A stretch of 64,000 bases of DNA, from positions 186,001 through 250,000 of the forward strand of contig CAVOZJ010000002.1 of assembly GCA_963700885.1 (NCBI GenBank), read 5' to 3'. This document shows positions 51,783-59,767 of this stretch, one piece after another. The position numbers and the translations under genes are program-made. Origin of the DNA: Anderseniella sp963700885 (GTDB taxonomy: Bacteria > Pseudomonadota > Alphaproteobacteria > Rhizobiales > Aestuariivirgaceae). Within the stretch, counting starts at the first letter, position 1. The number at the start of each line of letters is the position of its first letter. Below the pieces are notes generated by a model, which saw only the letters and a program-made list of their open reading frames with translations, was not told the origin of the DNA and ran no database searches.

Positions 51783-52910
51783 ATGCCTGTACTTTCGTTT
51801 CTGACCACCACGTATTTTGATCACGGTGCCATATCCCAGTTGCAGAAATCGCTGGGTCGCAACGATATCAAGCGCCCGCTTATTGCAACCGACAAGGGCA
51901 TTGTCGCCGCCGGTATTCTGGACCGCGTTCGAGGCGCGATGACGGACGGCAAGTCGGCACCGGTGTTTGACGAAACACCGGGTAACCCGACGGAGCGGGC
52001 AGTCATGGCGGCATTCGCCGTGTATAATGAAGACGGCTGTGACGGTGTAATTGCACTGGGTGGCGGTTCAGCCATGGACCTTGGCAAGTCGGTGGCGCTG
52101 CTGGCTGGTTCCGGTGGGCCGCTGGGTCAGTTTGATCCTCTGAAGGGAGGTAACAAGCTGGTCAAGACAATGGCGCCGGTGATTGCCATCCCGACTACGT
52201 CCGGCACCGGTTCGGAAGTGTCGCTGGGCATGGTGATCATCATGGAAGATGGCCGCAAACTGACATTTGGCAATCCGAAATTCATTCCATCGGTCGCCAT
52301 CTGTGACCCCGAGTTGACATTCGGCTTGCCGCCATTGTTGACGGCGGCGACCGGCATGGACGCCATAACCCATTGTATCGAGGCGTTTTTGACACCTACC
52401 GTGAATCCGCCGGCCGACGGGATTGGACTGGATGGCTTGTGGCGCGGGTGGCGCAACATCGCCGCAGCGGTGAAGGACGGCTCTGACAGGAACGCCCGCT
52501 GGGAGATGATGATGGCATCCACTGAAGGTGCTCATGCGTTCACAAAGGGGCTGGGTGCGGTGCACGCCATGAGCCACGCCATCGGGCGGCGCGAGGACCT
52601 GCGCCTGCATCACGGCACGCTGAATGCCGTGATTTTACCGGCCGTGCTGCGTTTCAATGAACCAGGTTGCAAGGAAAAGTATGATCGCCTGCGCGCAACA
52701 ATGGGATTGCCCCTGGATGCTGACCTGGCAGCTGCCATTGCAAACCTCAATGCTGAAATCGGCTTGCCATCCGGGCTGGGCGCAATGGGTGTCAGAGAGG
52801 ACATGATCGATGACTTCGTGCCACATGCCCTGGCTGATCTTGCCCATCGCACAAATCCGCGTGAAACCTCGGCGGATGACTATGGGATGTTGTTCAAGGA
52901 GGCCATGTGA
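51783..52910 (+). CDS. iron-containing alcohol dehydrogenase
   Basis: A 375-residue group III alcohol dehydrogenase: GGGSAMDLGKSVALL (NAD-binding), TTSGTGSEVS, and metal-site segments GMDAITHCIEAF, HAMSHAIGR and HHGTLNAV with the conserved Asp and His residues. The substrate is unknown. The start ATG at 51783 has GGAG about 9 nt upstream; a long upstream extension is unlikely. Monocistronic. Confidence 0.92.
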   Translation: MPVLSFLTTTYFDHGAISQLQKSLGRNDIKRPLIATDKGIVAAGILDRVRGAMTDGKSAPVFDETPGNPTERAVMAAFAVYNEDGCDGVIALGGGSAMDLGKSVALLAGSGGPLGQFDPLKGGNKLVKTMAPVIAIPTTSGTGSEVSLGMVIIMEDGRKLTFGNPKFIPSVAICDPELTFGLPPLLTAATGMDAITHCIEAFLTPTVNPPADGIGLDGLWRGWRNIAAAVKDGSDRNARWEMMMASTEGAHAFTKGLGAVHAMSHAIGRREDLRLHHGTLNAVILPAVLRFNEPGCKEKYDRLRATMGLPLDADLAAAIANLNAEIGLPSGLGAMGVREDMIDDFVPHALADLAHRTNPRETSADDYGMLFKEAM

Positions 52911-53013
52911 GACCATGAAGTTGCCAAGGCATGGACCGTGGCGAAGGCCAGGCAGTGGACGCCTGAGCAGCCGGTCCACCTCGAGTAACGCTGAATGAAC
53001 TGGACCGTCAGTA

Positions 53014-53775
53014 TCAGCCCGCAAGCAGATTCTGTACTGCGCTGATCAGGAACGAGAAGCCGATAATCAACAGACCTATGAAAAACAGCCTGCGGAAATG
53101 ATCTTCTGATATGGAGGCGCGGTAAAGCTGACCGAGCCACATTCCGAAGAATGCCGGAACCAGTCCAGCAACGGATATGGCCGTCAGTTCGCCAGTCATC
53201 ATGGAGCGGCTGGTAAGGGACACGGCCAGTGTCGTCGATATGGTCACGAAAGTCACACCAAGGGCTTGCACCAGCATGTCGCGGTGCATGCCGAGTGCCT
53301 GCAGGAACAGAATGCCGGGCACGATGAAATTGCCGGTCATCCCGAACATCAGTCCGCCCAGCGCCGAACAAACGACAGACCATGTGGTTTCCTGCTGCGG
53401 CGTGGGCGGCGGTATGCGGAAGCGGGTAAATGAGATGATGGAGTTGAGGATCAAAACAATGCCCAGCATGGCAACAAGGTAGTCGGAGCGAGCCGCGGCA
53501 AGCACCTGTATGCCAATCCACACTGCGATGATGGCAGTCAACAGAAATGGCCAGAAACGTGCAAGAATCTGCTTCAGGTAAGGGCCAGTGAGGGCTTGCC
53601 ACAGGTTGGTCACCATGAGGGGAATGACGATCACGGCCAGGCTGGTTTTCAGACCGAGAGGCAGGGTCAGCACTGCCAGCGTCACGGTCGGCAAGCCGAG
53701 CCCGATGGTTCCCTTGACGAAACCTGCCGCCACGAATGTAACGGCTATAAGCGCAAGCATTTCCGGTGTCCACAT
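53014..53775 (-). CDS. TauE/SafE-family sulfite exporter-like membrane protein
   Basis: A 253-residue protein with about eight transmembrane helices. FVKGTIGLGLPTVTLAVL near the N-terminus and the second repeat GGLMFGMTGNFIVPGILFLQALG match the TauE/SafE repeat pair. Members export sulfite or organosulfonates; the cargo here is unknown. Leftward, followed closely by nothing on the same strand until 52910. Confidence 0.88.
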   Translation of the reverse strand: MWTPEMLALIAVTFVAAGFVKGTIGLGLPTVTLAVLTLPLGLKTSLAVIVIPLMVTNLWQALTGPYLKQILARFWPFLLTAIIAVWIGIQVLAAARSDYLVAMLGIVLILNSIISFTRFRIPPPTPQQETTWSVVCSALGGLMFGMTGNFIVPGILFLQALGMHRDMLVQALGVTFVTISTTLAVSLTSRSMMTGELTAISVAGLVPAFFGMWLGQLYRASISEDHFRRLFFIGLLIIGFSFLISAVQNLLAG

Positions 53776-53896
53776 GCAGACACGAAGTATCAGCGCAGTG
53801 CCGGGTTGACCAGTAGGCCCGAATGCATGGCGGGGCAGTCAATCTGCATGCCTGGCCGGTTTCGCAAAATGGGCTGCTGTTACTGAAAACCTGGTG

Positions 53897-54787
53897 TTAT
53901 CCGGCCGCCGCAGAATTCGGGTTTGTGCTTTTTGCGGCATCAAATTCGGCACGCCGCCGGACAAGTTCCCCGGGTGACAGTTTGGCAGGGTTCGAGTAGT
54001 CGTCCTTCCAGCTGTCATCACCTGGTGTCCACTCCAGCGGCGATACCAGCGTGGTGCGCGGGCGCGATGCAGTCTCCAGCGCGCCGAGCGCGAGGCCGAG
54101 TGTAAATTGCTGGCTTTCTTCATCGAATGGCCTGCCGGCGGCATTGCCAAGTGGAAAATCGGAAAATACAAAACGTGGTACGCCGCAATGCTCGACAATA
54201 TCCCTGGCGCAGCCCATGACAACGGTGGCGATACCGGCGGCCTCCAGGTGTCGTGCTGCGAGTGATACGGACTGATGGCAAACCGGGCAATTGGCAACCA
54301 GGATGGCTGCCTGCGCTGCTTCACCGGCCAGTGCCTCGAGCAGGGCGGGCGCGTCTGTTTCGAGGTTGGTCCGCTGTGATCGATTGGTTGGAAACCCGAA
54401 AACACTGGCGAGAGAGCCAATCCGTCCGGCTTTTTCAGCCTGTTTCAAGGCCGCCAGGGGAAACCATGTGCGCGGGTCTTCTGCCAGTGTATGCATGCGA
54501 TCATAGGCGATGTGGGAAATCCGGACGTCCGGTACCGGGTCAATCGGGTGGGACCATATTTCATGGAATTTTGCTGCGCCGTTGTAGGCAGCGCCCGGTC
54601 CCTGATCACCTTTTCCGGGCTGGAAAAGTGCCGCGGTCGTGATCAGTGCAACTCGCGATTTAGAGAGCGGCCGGCGCAGGCCGGAAAATGGCACGTCCTT
54701 ATTGTGCGCCCAAACATAAGGGTTGCCATAGCCAAGCGCCAGGTACCAGTCGCGGGTGCGCTGCATATAGGCGACTGGTTCAGTCAT
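53897..54787 (-). CDS. glycine/sarcosine/betaine reductase subunit B-like protein (Cys form)
   Basis: A 296-residue protein related to the glycine reductase complex component B family, of the form found in aerobic bacteria. It has SKSRVALITTAALFQPGKGDQ, WSHPIDPVPDVRISHIAYD and ILVANCPVCHQSVSLAARHLEAAGI, in which a CPVC motif takes the place of the redox centre. No UGA codon is read through, so it is not a selenoprotein. Start ATG 54787 overlaps the Sel1 stop by 8 nt; AAGG lies upstream. Function in this host is unknown. Confidence 0.75.
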   Translation of the reverse strand: MTEPVAYMQRTRDWYLALGYGNPYVWAHNKDVPFSGLRRPLSKSRVALITTAALFQPGKGDQGPGAAYNGAAKFHEIWSHPIDPVPDVRISHIAYDRMHTLAEDPRTWFPLAALKQAEKAGRIGSLASVFGFPTNRSQRTNLETDAPALLEALAGEAAQAAILVANCPVCHQSVSLAARHLEAAGIATVVMGCARDIVEHCGVPRFVFSDFPLGNAAGRPFDEESQQFTLGLALGALETASRPRTTLVSPLEWTPGDDSWKDDYSNPAKLSPGELVRRRAEFDAAKSTNPNSAAAG

Positions 54788-55748
54788 TGCGGTCGGTCTT
54801 GCCTTCTGCAGCATTGAGGCGCCTGTTCTTGAGTTCCTCAGCGAAAATCCGGGCGCGGTTTTCTGCATCACCGAGTTGGGGAGACGAAAGATTGGACATC
54901 ATGACGTCAAGATCGGGATCTGCCTGTCCAGCCTGTTTGGCCAGTGTGTAGTATTTGGCCGCTTCGATGCGATCTTTCTTCATGCCACGTCCTGCCGCCA
55001 GAACGCGGGCGATGAACAATTGAGCCTTGGCATTACCGGCATCGGCTGCAACGAGCAGCCACTGTGCCCCGATCGTGTAGTCCTTGCGGATACCGGCATC
55101 TCCGCCGTAAACCATCAGACCATAATCGAGCGCGGCCTCCGGCAAACCCTGCACAGCGGCCTTTTGAAACCAGATGCTGGCGGTTGTGAGGTCCTTGTCC
55201 ACGCCATGGCCATTTACGTGCAAAAGGCCAAGGTTGTACTGCGCCTGTGCCAGACCCGCATCGGCAGCCTTGCGAATGTGTTTGGCGGCTTCTTCCGGGC
55301 TCGCCGGTACACCAATGCCCTGATAATACAAAAGGCCCAACTCGTTGCTGGCTTCGATGTGCCCGGCAGTGGCGGCCCTGGCTAACCATTCACGGGCTTT
55401 TGAAGGATCAGGTGCGCCTGCTTTTCCGGTCAGATACAGCATGCCCAGCCTGAACATGGCGCCCTTGTGATCCTGGGCCGCCGCCATCTCGTACCATTGC
55501 AGCGCATTGGCGATGTCAGCTTCACGGCCATGGCCAAATTCGTACATTTCGCCGAGCATGATCTGCGCCCTCACGTCACCCTTCGTCGCCAGGGGAACTG
55601 CAATCTCATAAGCTGCAGCATAGTTTTCATCCGAGTAAAGCGCTGCCGCCTCCTTGAAAGTCGGGGCAAACGTGGCAGTCTGAGCATGGACTGCGGCAAG
55701 GGGAACAGTCAGACAAAACAGCAGTAAACAGGTGCGATAAATCTTCAT
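54780..55748 (-). CDS. secreted Sel1-repeat protein
   Basis: A 322-residue protein with signal peptide MKIYRTCLLLFCLTVPLAAVHA and about six Sel1-like repeats (A-x-x-x-L-G-x-x-Y/H-x-x-G-x-G-V), from residue 55 to 275. Sel1 repeats are protein-protein interaction helices. AGGAG lies 6 nt before the ATG at 55748, which overlaps the stop of the ThiE-like gene. Part of the leftward glycolytic run. Confidence 0.88.
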   Translation of the reverse strand: MKIYRTCLLLFCLTVPLAAVHAQTATFAPTFKEAAALYSDENYAAAYEIAVPLATKGDVRAQIMLGEMYEFGHGREADIANALQWYEMAAAQDHKGAMFRLGMLYLTGKAGAPDPSKAREWLARAATAGHIEASNELGLLYYQGIGVPASPEEAAKHIRKAADAGLAQAQYNLGLLHVNGHGVDKDLTTASIWFQKAAVQGLPEAALDYGLMVYGGDAGIRKDYTIGAQWLLVAADAGNAKAQLFIARVLAAGRGMKKDRIEAAKYYTLAKQAGQADPDLDVMMSNLSSPQLGDAENRARIFAEELKNRRLNAAEGKTDRND

Positions 55749-56353
55749 GGGCGGCTCCTGTTGCCGGCAATAGTGAGAGAGACTGCGACTTTCGCGGCTT
55801 CTTCCGGCGAATTCCACATCGTTATCGGCGGCATGACAAAATCCGCTCCTGCCGCAATTGCTTCCACGCAAGCAGTCTCGTTACCCGGGTTCAATCCGAC
55901 GCACGGCACTTCAAACAACGGCGTCCACCAGCCCAGCAGGTCAACTCCGGAGGACGAGGAGAGGTCGAAGGCGATATAATCAATATCGGTTTCGCCGGCC
56001 TGCATGGCCGCATGGCGTGAACCTGGTGCAACGAAACCAACACTGAAATTGCGACCCAGTTTCCTGTGCGCAGCGACAGCATCTTCAATGCTGGTGGTAA
56101 CGTGCACACCGTCTGCCTTTTCATAAGCGGCAAGGCGGCTGTCATCAGCAATCAGAACCGCGATGTCGCGTTGTTGTGCGATTGGCATGACTGTGTCCGT
56201 TAGTGTTTTGTCTGCCGGCAGTATCAGGCAGGCAACATCGCCTGCGTCTGCGGCAGCCGTAAGGCATGCGGTAATGGCGTCCGCATTCAGGTCCGGCGGA
56301 GGCATCAGGAACAGGCGGCAATTGGGCAGGTCCTCGGCAGATTGCGTGCTCAT
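55745..56353 (-). CDS. thiamine-phosphate synthase-like protein
   Basis: A 202-residue TIM-barrel protein of the ThiE/TenI type: LPNCRLFLMPPPDL, ADGVHV, SVGFVAPGSRHAAMQAGETDIDYIAF. The typical ThiE pyrophosphate-binding and HLGQ-type residues are only partly conserved (HVTTSIEDAV here), so it may be a degenerate TenI-like paralogue rather than a true ThiE. Its position after fba and before a Sel1 gene is common in Rhizobiales. Confidence 0.7.
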   Translation of the reverse strand: MSTQSAEDLPNCRLFLMPPPDLNADAITACLTAAADAGDVACLILPADKTLTDTVMPIAQQRDIAVLIADDSRLAAYEKADGVHVTTSIEDAVAAHRKLGRNFSVGFVAPGSRHAAMQAGETDIDYIAFDLSSSSGVDLLGWWTPLFEVPCVGLNPGNETACVEAIAAGADFVMPPITMWNSPEEAAKVAVSLTIAGNRSRP

Positions 56354-56454
56354 GGGGAGAATTGGTCCGTCAAAGCTGATACGTAACGTAATTGGTGGCG
56401 GGATTGTCTTAACACAAGTGGGATAGGGCTTTCAGCCTGTCAGTCCCGTCCGCG

Positions 56455-57486
56455 TCACATCTTCACCGGCCAGGTGTCACTGAGCCGGTAGCCTTCAGGC
56501 CAGGGGTCATCGGGATCGAGCATTACCTGGTGTGTGCCGGTGACCCAGGCCCGGCCATTGATACTGGGCACAATGGCGGGGTGACCGGCGATGCTGGTCA
56601 AACTTTCCAGCCGGCAATCGAAACGTGATCCGATTATGGAACGGCCAACAAAGCGATCACCAATCTGCAATTGCCCTTTTGCATGCAGCACCGCCATGCG
56701 GGCGGAACATCCGGTGCCCGTGGGGCTGCGGTCCACTTTGCCCGGATCCACGACAACCGCGTTGCGACCGGACAGGACACCGGCATCATTCTCAAGCGGC
56801 ATGGCAAACTGGCTGAACGAAATGTGCGCCCAGTCGGGATTGCCCGGATGTCTGAAACCAAGCTGCTCATTGGCTGCCCTGGTGATCTTCACCCCAAGCG
56901 TTGCGATATCAGCGGCTTCATCCGGCTGGATGGAGAAACCCAGCGCCGGGGCGTCAACAATCACAAAGCTGTCCCCGCCATAAGCCGTGTCGACACTCAG
57001 CGTGCCGTGGCCCTCCACTTCGAGATTTGCATCCAGCTTGCCGGCAAAGGACGGCACATTTTGCACGGTGATGGATTTGACCTTGCCGGCCCCGCAATGT
57101 GCAGTCACGGCTACCAGGCCGCCGGGGGCTTCAAGATTGAACCGGGTTTCCGGTTCCGTCATTTCGATCAGTCCTGTGTCCAGAAGCACAGTCGATACGC
57201 AGATGGAGTTCGAACCGGACATCGGCGGCGTATGCTCAGGCTCCATGATTATGAAGCCAAACTGCGCATCGGGGTGTTTTGCCGGCACCAGCAGGTTGAT
57301 GTGCCTGAACACGCCGCCGCGCGGTTCGTTCAGCACAAAATTGCGAAGCGACTGGTTATTTGCAATGAAAGTGCGTTGATCCCACAGGGTTTTGCCGGGA
57401 GGTGGCGCAACACCTCCAACGATGACATCTCCCACCTCACCTTCGGCGTGGGCGGAGACAATGTGGACAACGCGGGACGTTTGCAT
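56455..57486 (-). CDS. proline racemase-family enzyme (Ser/Cys type)
   Basis: A 343-residue protein of the proline racemase superfamily: SAHAEGEVGDVIVGG, ICVSTVLLDTG after PPMSGSNS, and the second active-site motif DRSPTGTGCSARMAVL. The first catalytic Cys of racemases/4-hydroxyproline epimerases reads Ser (MSGS), while the second is Cys. Such Ser/Cys members are known to act on hydroxyprolines with altered reactions (family knowledge). It begins 10 nt after the aldolase stop, an unusual place for this enzyme. Confidence 0.85.
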   Translation of the reverse strand: MQTSRVVHIVSAHAEGEVGDVIVGGVAPPPGKTLWDQRTFIANNQSLRNFVLNEPRGGVFRHINLLVPAKHPDAQFGFIIMEPEHTPPMSGSNSICVSTVLLDTGLIEMTEPETRFNLEAPGGLVAVTAHCGAGKVKSITVQNVPSFAGKLDANLEVEGHGTLSVDTAYGGDSFVIVDAPALGFSIQPDEAADIATLGVKITRAANEQLGFRHPGNPDWAHISFSQFAMPLENDAGVLSGRNAVVVDPGKVDRSPTGTGCSARMAVLHAKGQLQIGDRFVGRSIIGSRFDCRLESLTSIAGHPAIVPSINGRAWVTGTHQVMLDPDDPWPEGYRLSDTWPVKM

Positions 57487-57496
57487 GGAAGCAGCC

Positions 57497-58528
57497 CTAC
57501 GCGGCCTTCTCAATCGTCCTCGTCCACTTGCCCCTTGTGGCCAGGCCGTTCATGGCAGCCCGGTGAGCGAACGCAGCCTGTGCCGCCTTGACGTTGGCAG
57601 GTTTTCCACCCCAGGCCCTGAGTGCGGCAGCCTGCAGCGCCCGGCCGTAGGAAAACGTCAGGTTCCATGGCACGTCGTGCCGCGAATTCATCAGCGACAG
57701 GTGTTCAGTCGCCTCGATGTCGGACTGGCCGCCTGACAGGAACGCAATACCCGGAACAGCAGATGGGACACAGGCTTTCAGGCATTTCACTGTCATATCG
57801 GCAACCTGCACCGCACTTGCCGGTTTGGCAGCGTTCTTGCCGGGCACGATCATGTTCGGCTTCAGCACGATGCCCTCGAGGTTGACACGGGCCTCATAAA
57901 GCTCTGAGAACACAATTTTCAGGGTTTGTTCGGTGACATCATAACAGCGCTCGATGGAGTGCGCGGCTACCGGGCCGTCCATCAGCACTTCCGGTTCGAC
58001 AATCGGTACGATGCCGTTCTCCTGGCAAAGGCCTGCATAACGCGCGAGCGCATGGGCGTTGGCGCGGATGCAACCGTAGGTGGGGGTGCCGGGTGCAATA
58101 TCGATGACGGCGCGCCACTTGGCAAAGCGCGCTCCAAGCCTGTGATATTCCTTCAGGCGGGCGCGCAGACCGTCAAGACCGTCAGTAATCTTTTCACCCC
58201 TGAAGCCGGCCATATCGTGAGCGCCTGCATCAACCTTGATTCCAGGAATCGAACCCGAGCTTTGCAGCATTTCCACCAAACTCTGTTTGCCATTGGCCGA
58301 CGACTGGCGAATGGTTTCATCGAACAGGATGACGCCTGAGATGTTTTTCTTCATGGCGGTTTTGGCGGAGAACAGCATTTCGCGGTAGTCGCGGCGAGCC
58401 TCCTCGGTCGATTCCACATTGATTGAATCAAAACGCTTTTTAATGGTGCCGGTGCTTTCATCTGCAGCAAGAATGCCCTTGCCGGGCGCGACCATGGCGT
58501 TTGCAATGTCTTCAAGTGTCTGTTTCAT
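57497..58528 (-). CDS. class I fructose-bisphosphate aldolase
   Basis: A 343-residue protein beginning MKQTLEDIANAMVAPGKGIL with ADESTGTIKKRF, DAGAHDMAGFRGEKIT, and VLKPNMIVPGKNA, which holds the Schiff-base lysine region of class I (metal-independent) aldolases. It splits fructose 1,6-bisphosphate. The gene follows pgk by 34 nt, an order conserved in many Rhizobiales. Confidence 0.95.
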   Translation of the reverse strand: MKQTLEDIANAMVAPGKGILAADESTGTIKKRFDSINVESTEEARRDYREMLFSAKTAMKKNISGVILFDETIRQSSANGKQSLVEMLQSSGSIPGIKVDAGAHDMAGFRGEKITDGLDGLRARLKEYHRLGARFAKWRAVIDIAPGTPTYGCIRANAHALARYAGLCQENGIVPIVEPEVLMDGPVAAHSIERCYDVTEQTLKIVFSELYEARVNLEGIVLKPNMIVPGKNAAKPASAVQVADMTVKCLKACVPSAVPGIAFLSGGQSDIEATEHLSLMNSRHDVPWNLTFSYGRALQAAALRAWGGKPANVKAAQAAFAHRAAMNGLATRGKWTRTIEKAA

Positions 58529-58562
58529 ATCGATTTATGCCCCTTCAAAAGCAAATAGCTGG

Positions 58563-59735
58563 TCAGGCCGCTCGCAGTACTTCGACGCCCGGTAGCGCCT
58601 TGCCCTCTAGCCATTCAAGGAATGCTCCACCAGCGGTGGACACATAAGTAAAATCATCTGCTGCACCGGCATGGTGCAATGCCGAAACCGTATCGCCCCC
58701 ACCGGCAACGGCAACCAGTTTGCCCAGTTTTGCCAGTTTAGCTGCATGGCGGGCGGCAGCAACAGTGCCTGCGTCAAAGGGCGCAATTTCAAACGCACCA
58801 AAAGGTCCGTTCCAGACCAGCGTTGCAGCGTTGTCGAAAATGGCCATTGCTTCGACAACAGAGGCAGGGCCGATGTCCAGCATCATCTCATCATCCGCAA
58901 TTGCGGTGACCGGTACGACCCGGCTGGCAGCGCCGGCAGCAAATTCCTTCGCCACGACGGCATCCACCGGCAGCACGATGCGGCAATCATTTGCCTCAGA
59001 TTGCTTCAGAATCTCGAGCGCGGTGGCTGACATGTCGTGTTCGCACAAAGATTTTCCAACGTGAATGCCCCTGGCGGCCAGGAATGTGTTGGCCATGCCA
59101 CCGCCAATTATGATGGTGTCGGCCAACCTGGACAGATTGCCGAGCAATTCAAGCTTGGTGGATACCTTGGAGCCGCCAACCACGCAGACCAGCGGACGGG
59201 CGGGATTGGTAAGCGCTGCTGACAGTGCAGACAGTTCTTTCTGCATGGATCGACCGGCAGCAGACGGCAGCAATCTGGCAACACCTTCAGTAGACGCATG
59301 CGCGCGGTGAGCGGCGGAAAAGGCGTCATTTACGTATAGATCGCCAAATGCAGCGAGGGTCTTTGCATAAGCCGGGTCGTTGGCTTCCTCGCCGGCATTG
59401 AACCGGGTGTTTTCCAGTAACACGATCTGGCCGTCCGAAAGCTGGCCGGGCTTGCCGGAAACGAAATCTACCGGCCGGCCAAGTGCTTCAGCCAGGGCTG
59501 GAGCAATAGGGGCGAGGCTCAGGTCAGTGACCTGTCTTCCCCGCGGGCGGCCGAAATGTGCCAGCAGGATGATTTTTGCACCCCTGTCGGACAGTTCCCG
59601 GATGGTTGGCGCAACGGCATGCAGGCGAGTTGCGTCTGAAACCTTGCCGTCCTGCATGGGAACGTTCAGATCAACCCGGACAAGCACCCGTTTTGATTTC
59701 ACCTCCAGATCATCGAGAGTCCTGAAATTGCGCAT
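58563..59735 (-). CDS. pgk: phosphoglycerate kinase
   Basis: A 390-residue protein of standard length: VLVRVDLNVPMQDGKVSD, LLAHFGRPRG, VENTRFNAGEE-type segment, GGSKVSTKLELL and GGGDTVSALHHAG. It converts 1,3-bisphosphoglycerate and ADP to 3-phosphoglycerate and ATP. It follows tkt by 32 nt with no glyceraldehyde-3-phosphate dehydrogenase gene between. Confidence 0.97.
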   Translation of the reverse strand: MRNFRTLDDLEVKSKRVLVRVDLNVPMQDGKVSDATRLHAVAPTIRELSDRGAKIILLAHFGRPRGRQVTDLSLAPIAPALAEALGRPVDFVSGKPGQLSDGQIVLLENTRFNAGEEANDPAYAKTLAAFGDLYVNDAFSAAHRAHASTEGVARLLPSAAGRSMQKELSALSAALTNPARPLVCVVGGSKVSTKLELLGNLSRLADTIIIGGGMANTFLAARGIHVGKSLCEHDMSATALEILKQSEANDCRIVLPVDAVVAKEFAAGAASRVVPVTAIADDEMMLDIGPASVVEAMAIFDNAATLVWNGPFGAFEIAPFDAGTVAAARHAAKLAKLGKLVAVAGGGDTVSALHHAGAADDFTYVSTAGGAFLEWLEGKALPGVEVLRAA

Positions 59736-59767
59736 GGCGAACTGGAATTTCCGTCAGGTATGGGGTT

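Noticed and set aside
52880..53842. 320-codon leftward frame overlapping the TauE gene.
   Set aside because: Alternative frame of the TauE/SafE gene on the same strand; the TauE frame has clear membrane helices and family motifs.
53897..54787. Selenoprotein form of the glycine-reductase-B-like gene.
   Set aside because: There is no in-frame UGA; the redox motif is encoded by Cys codons (CPVC).
56671..57591. 306-codon open frame opposite the proline-racemase-family gene.
   Set aside because: Antisense shadow of a gene with intact motifs.
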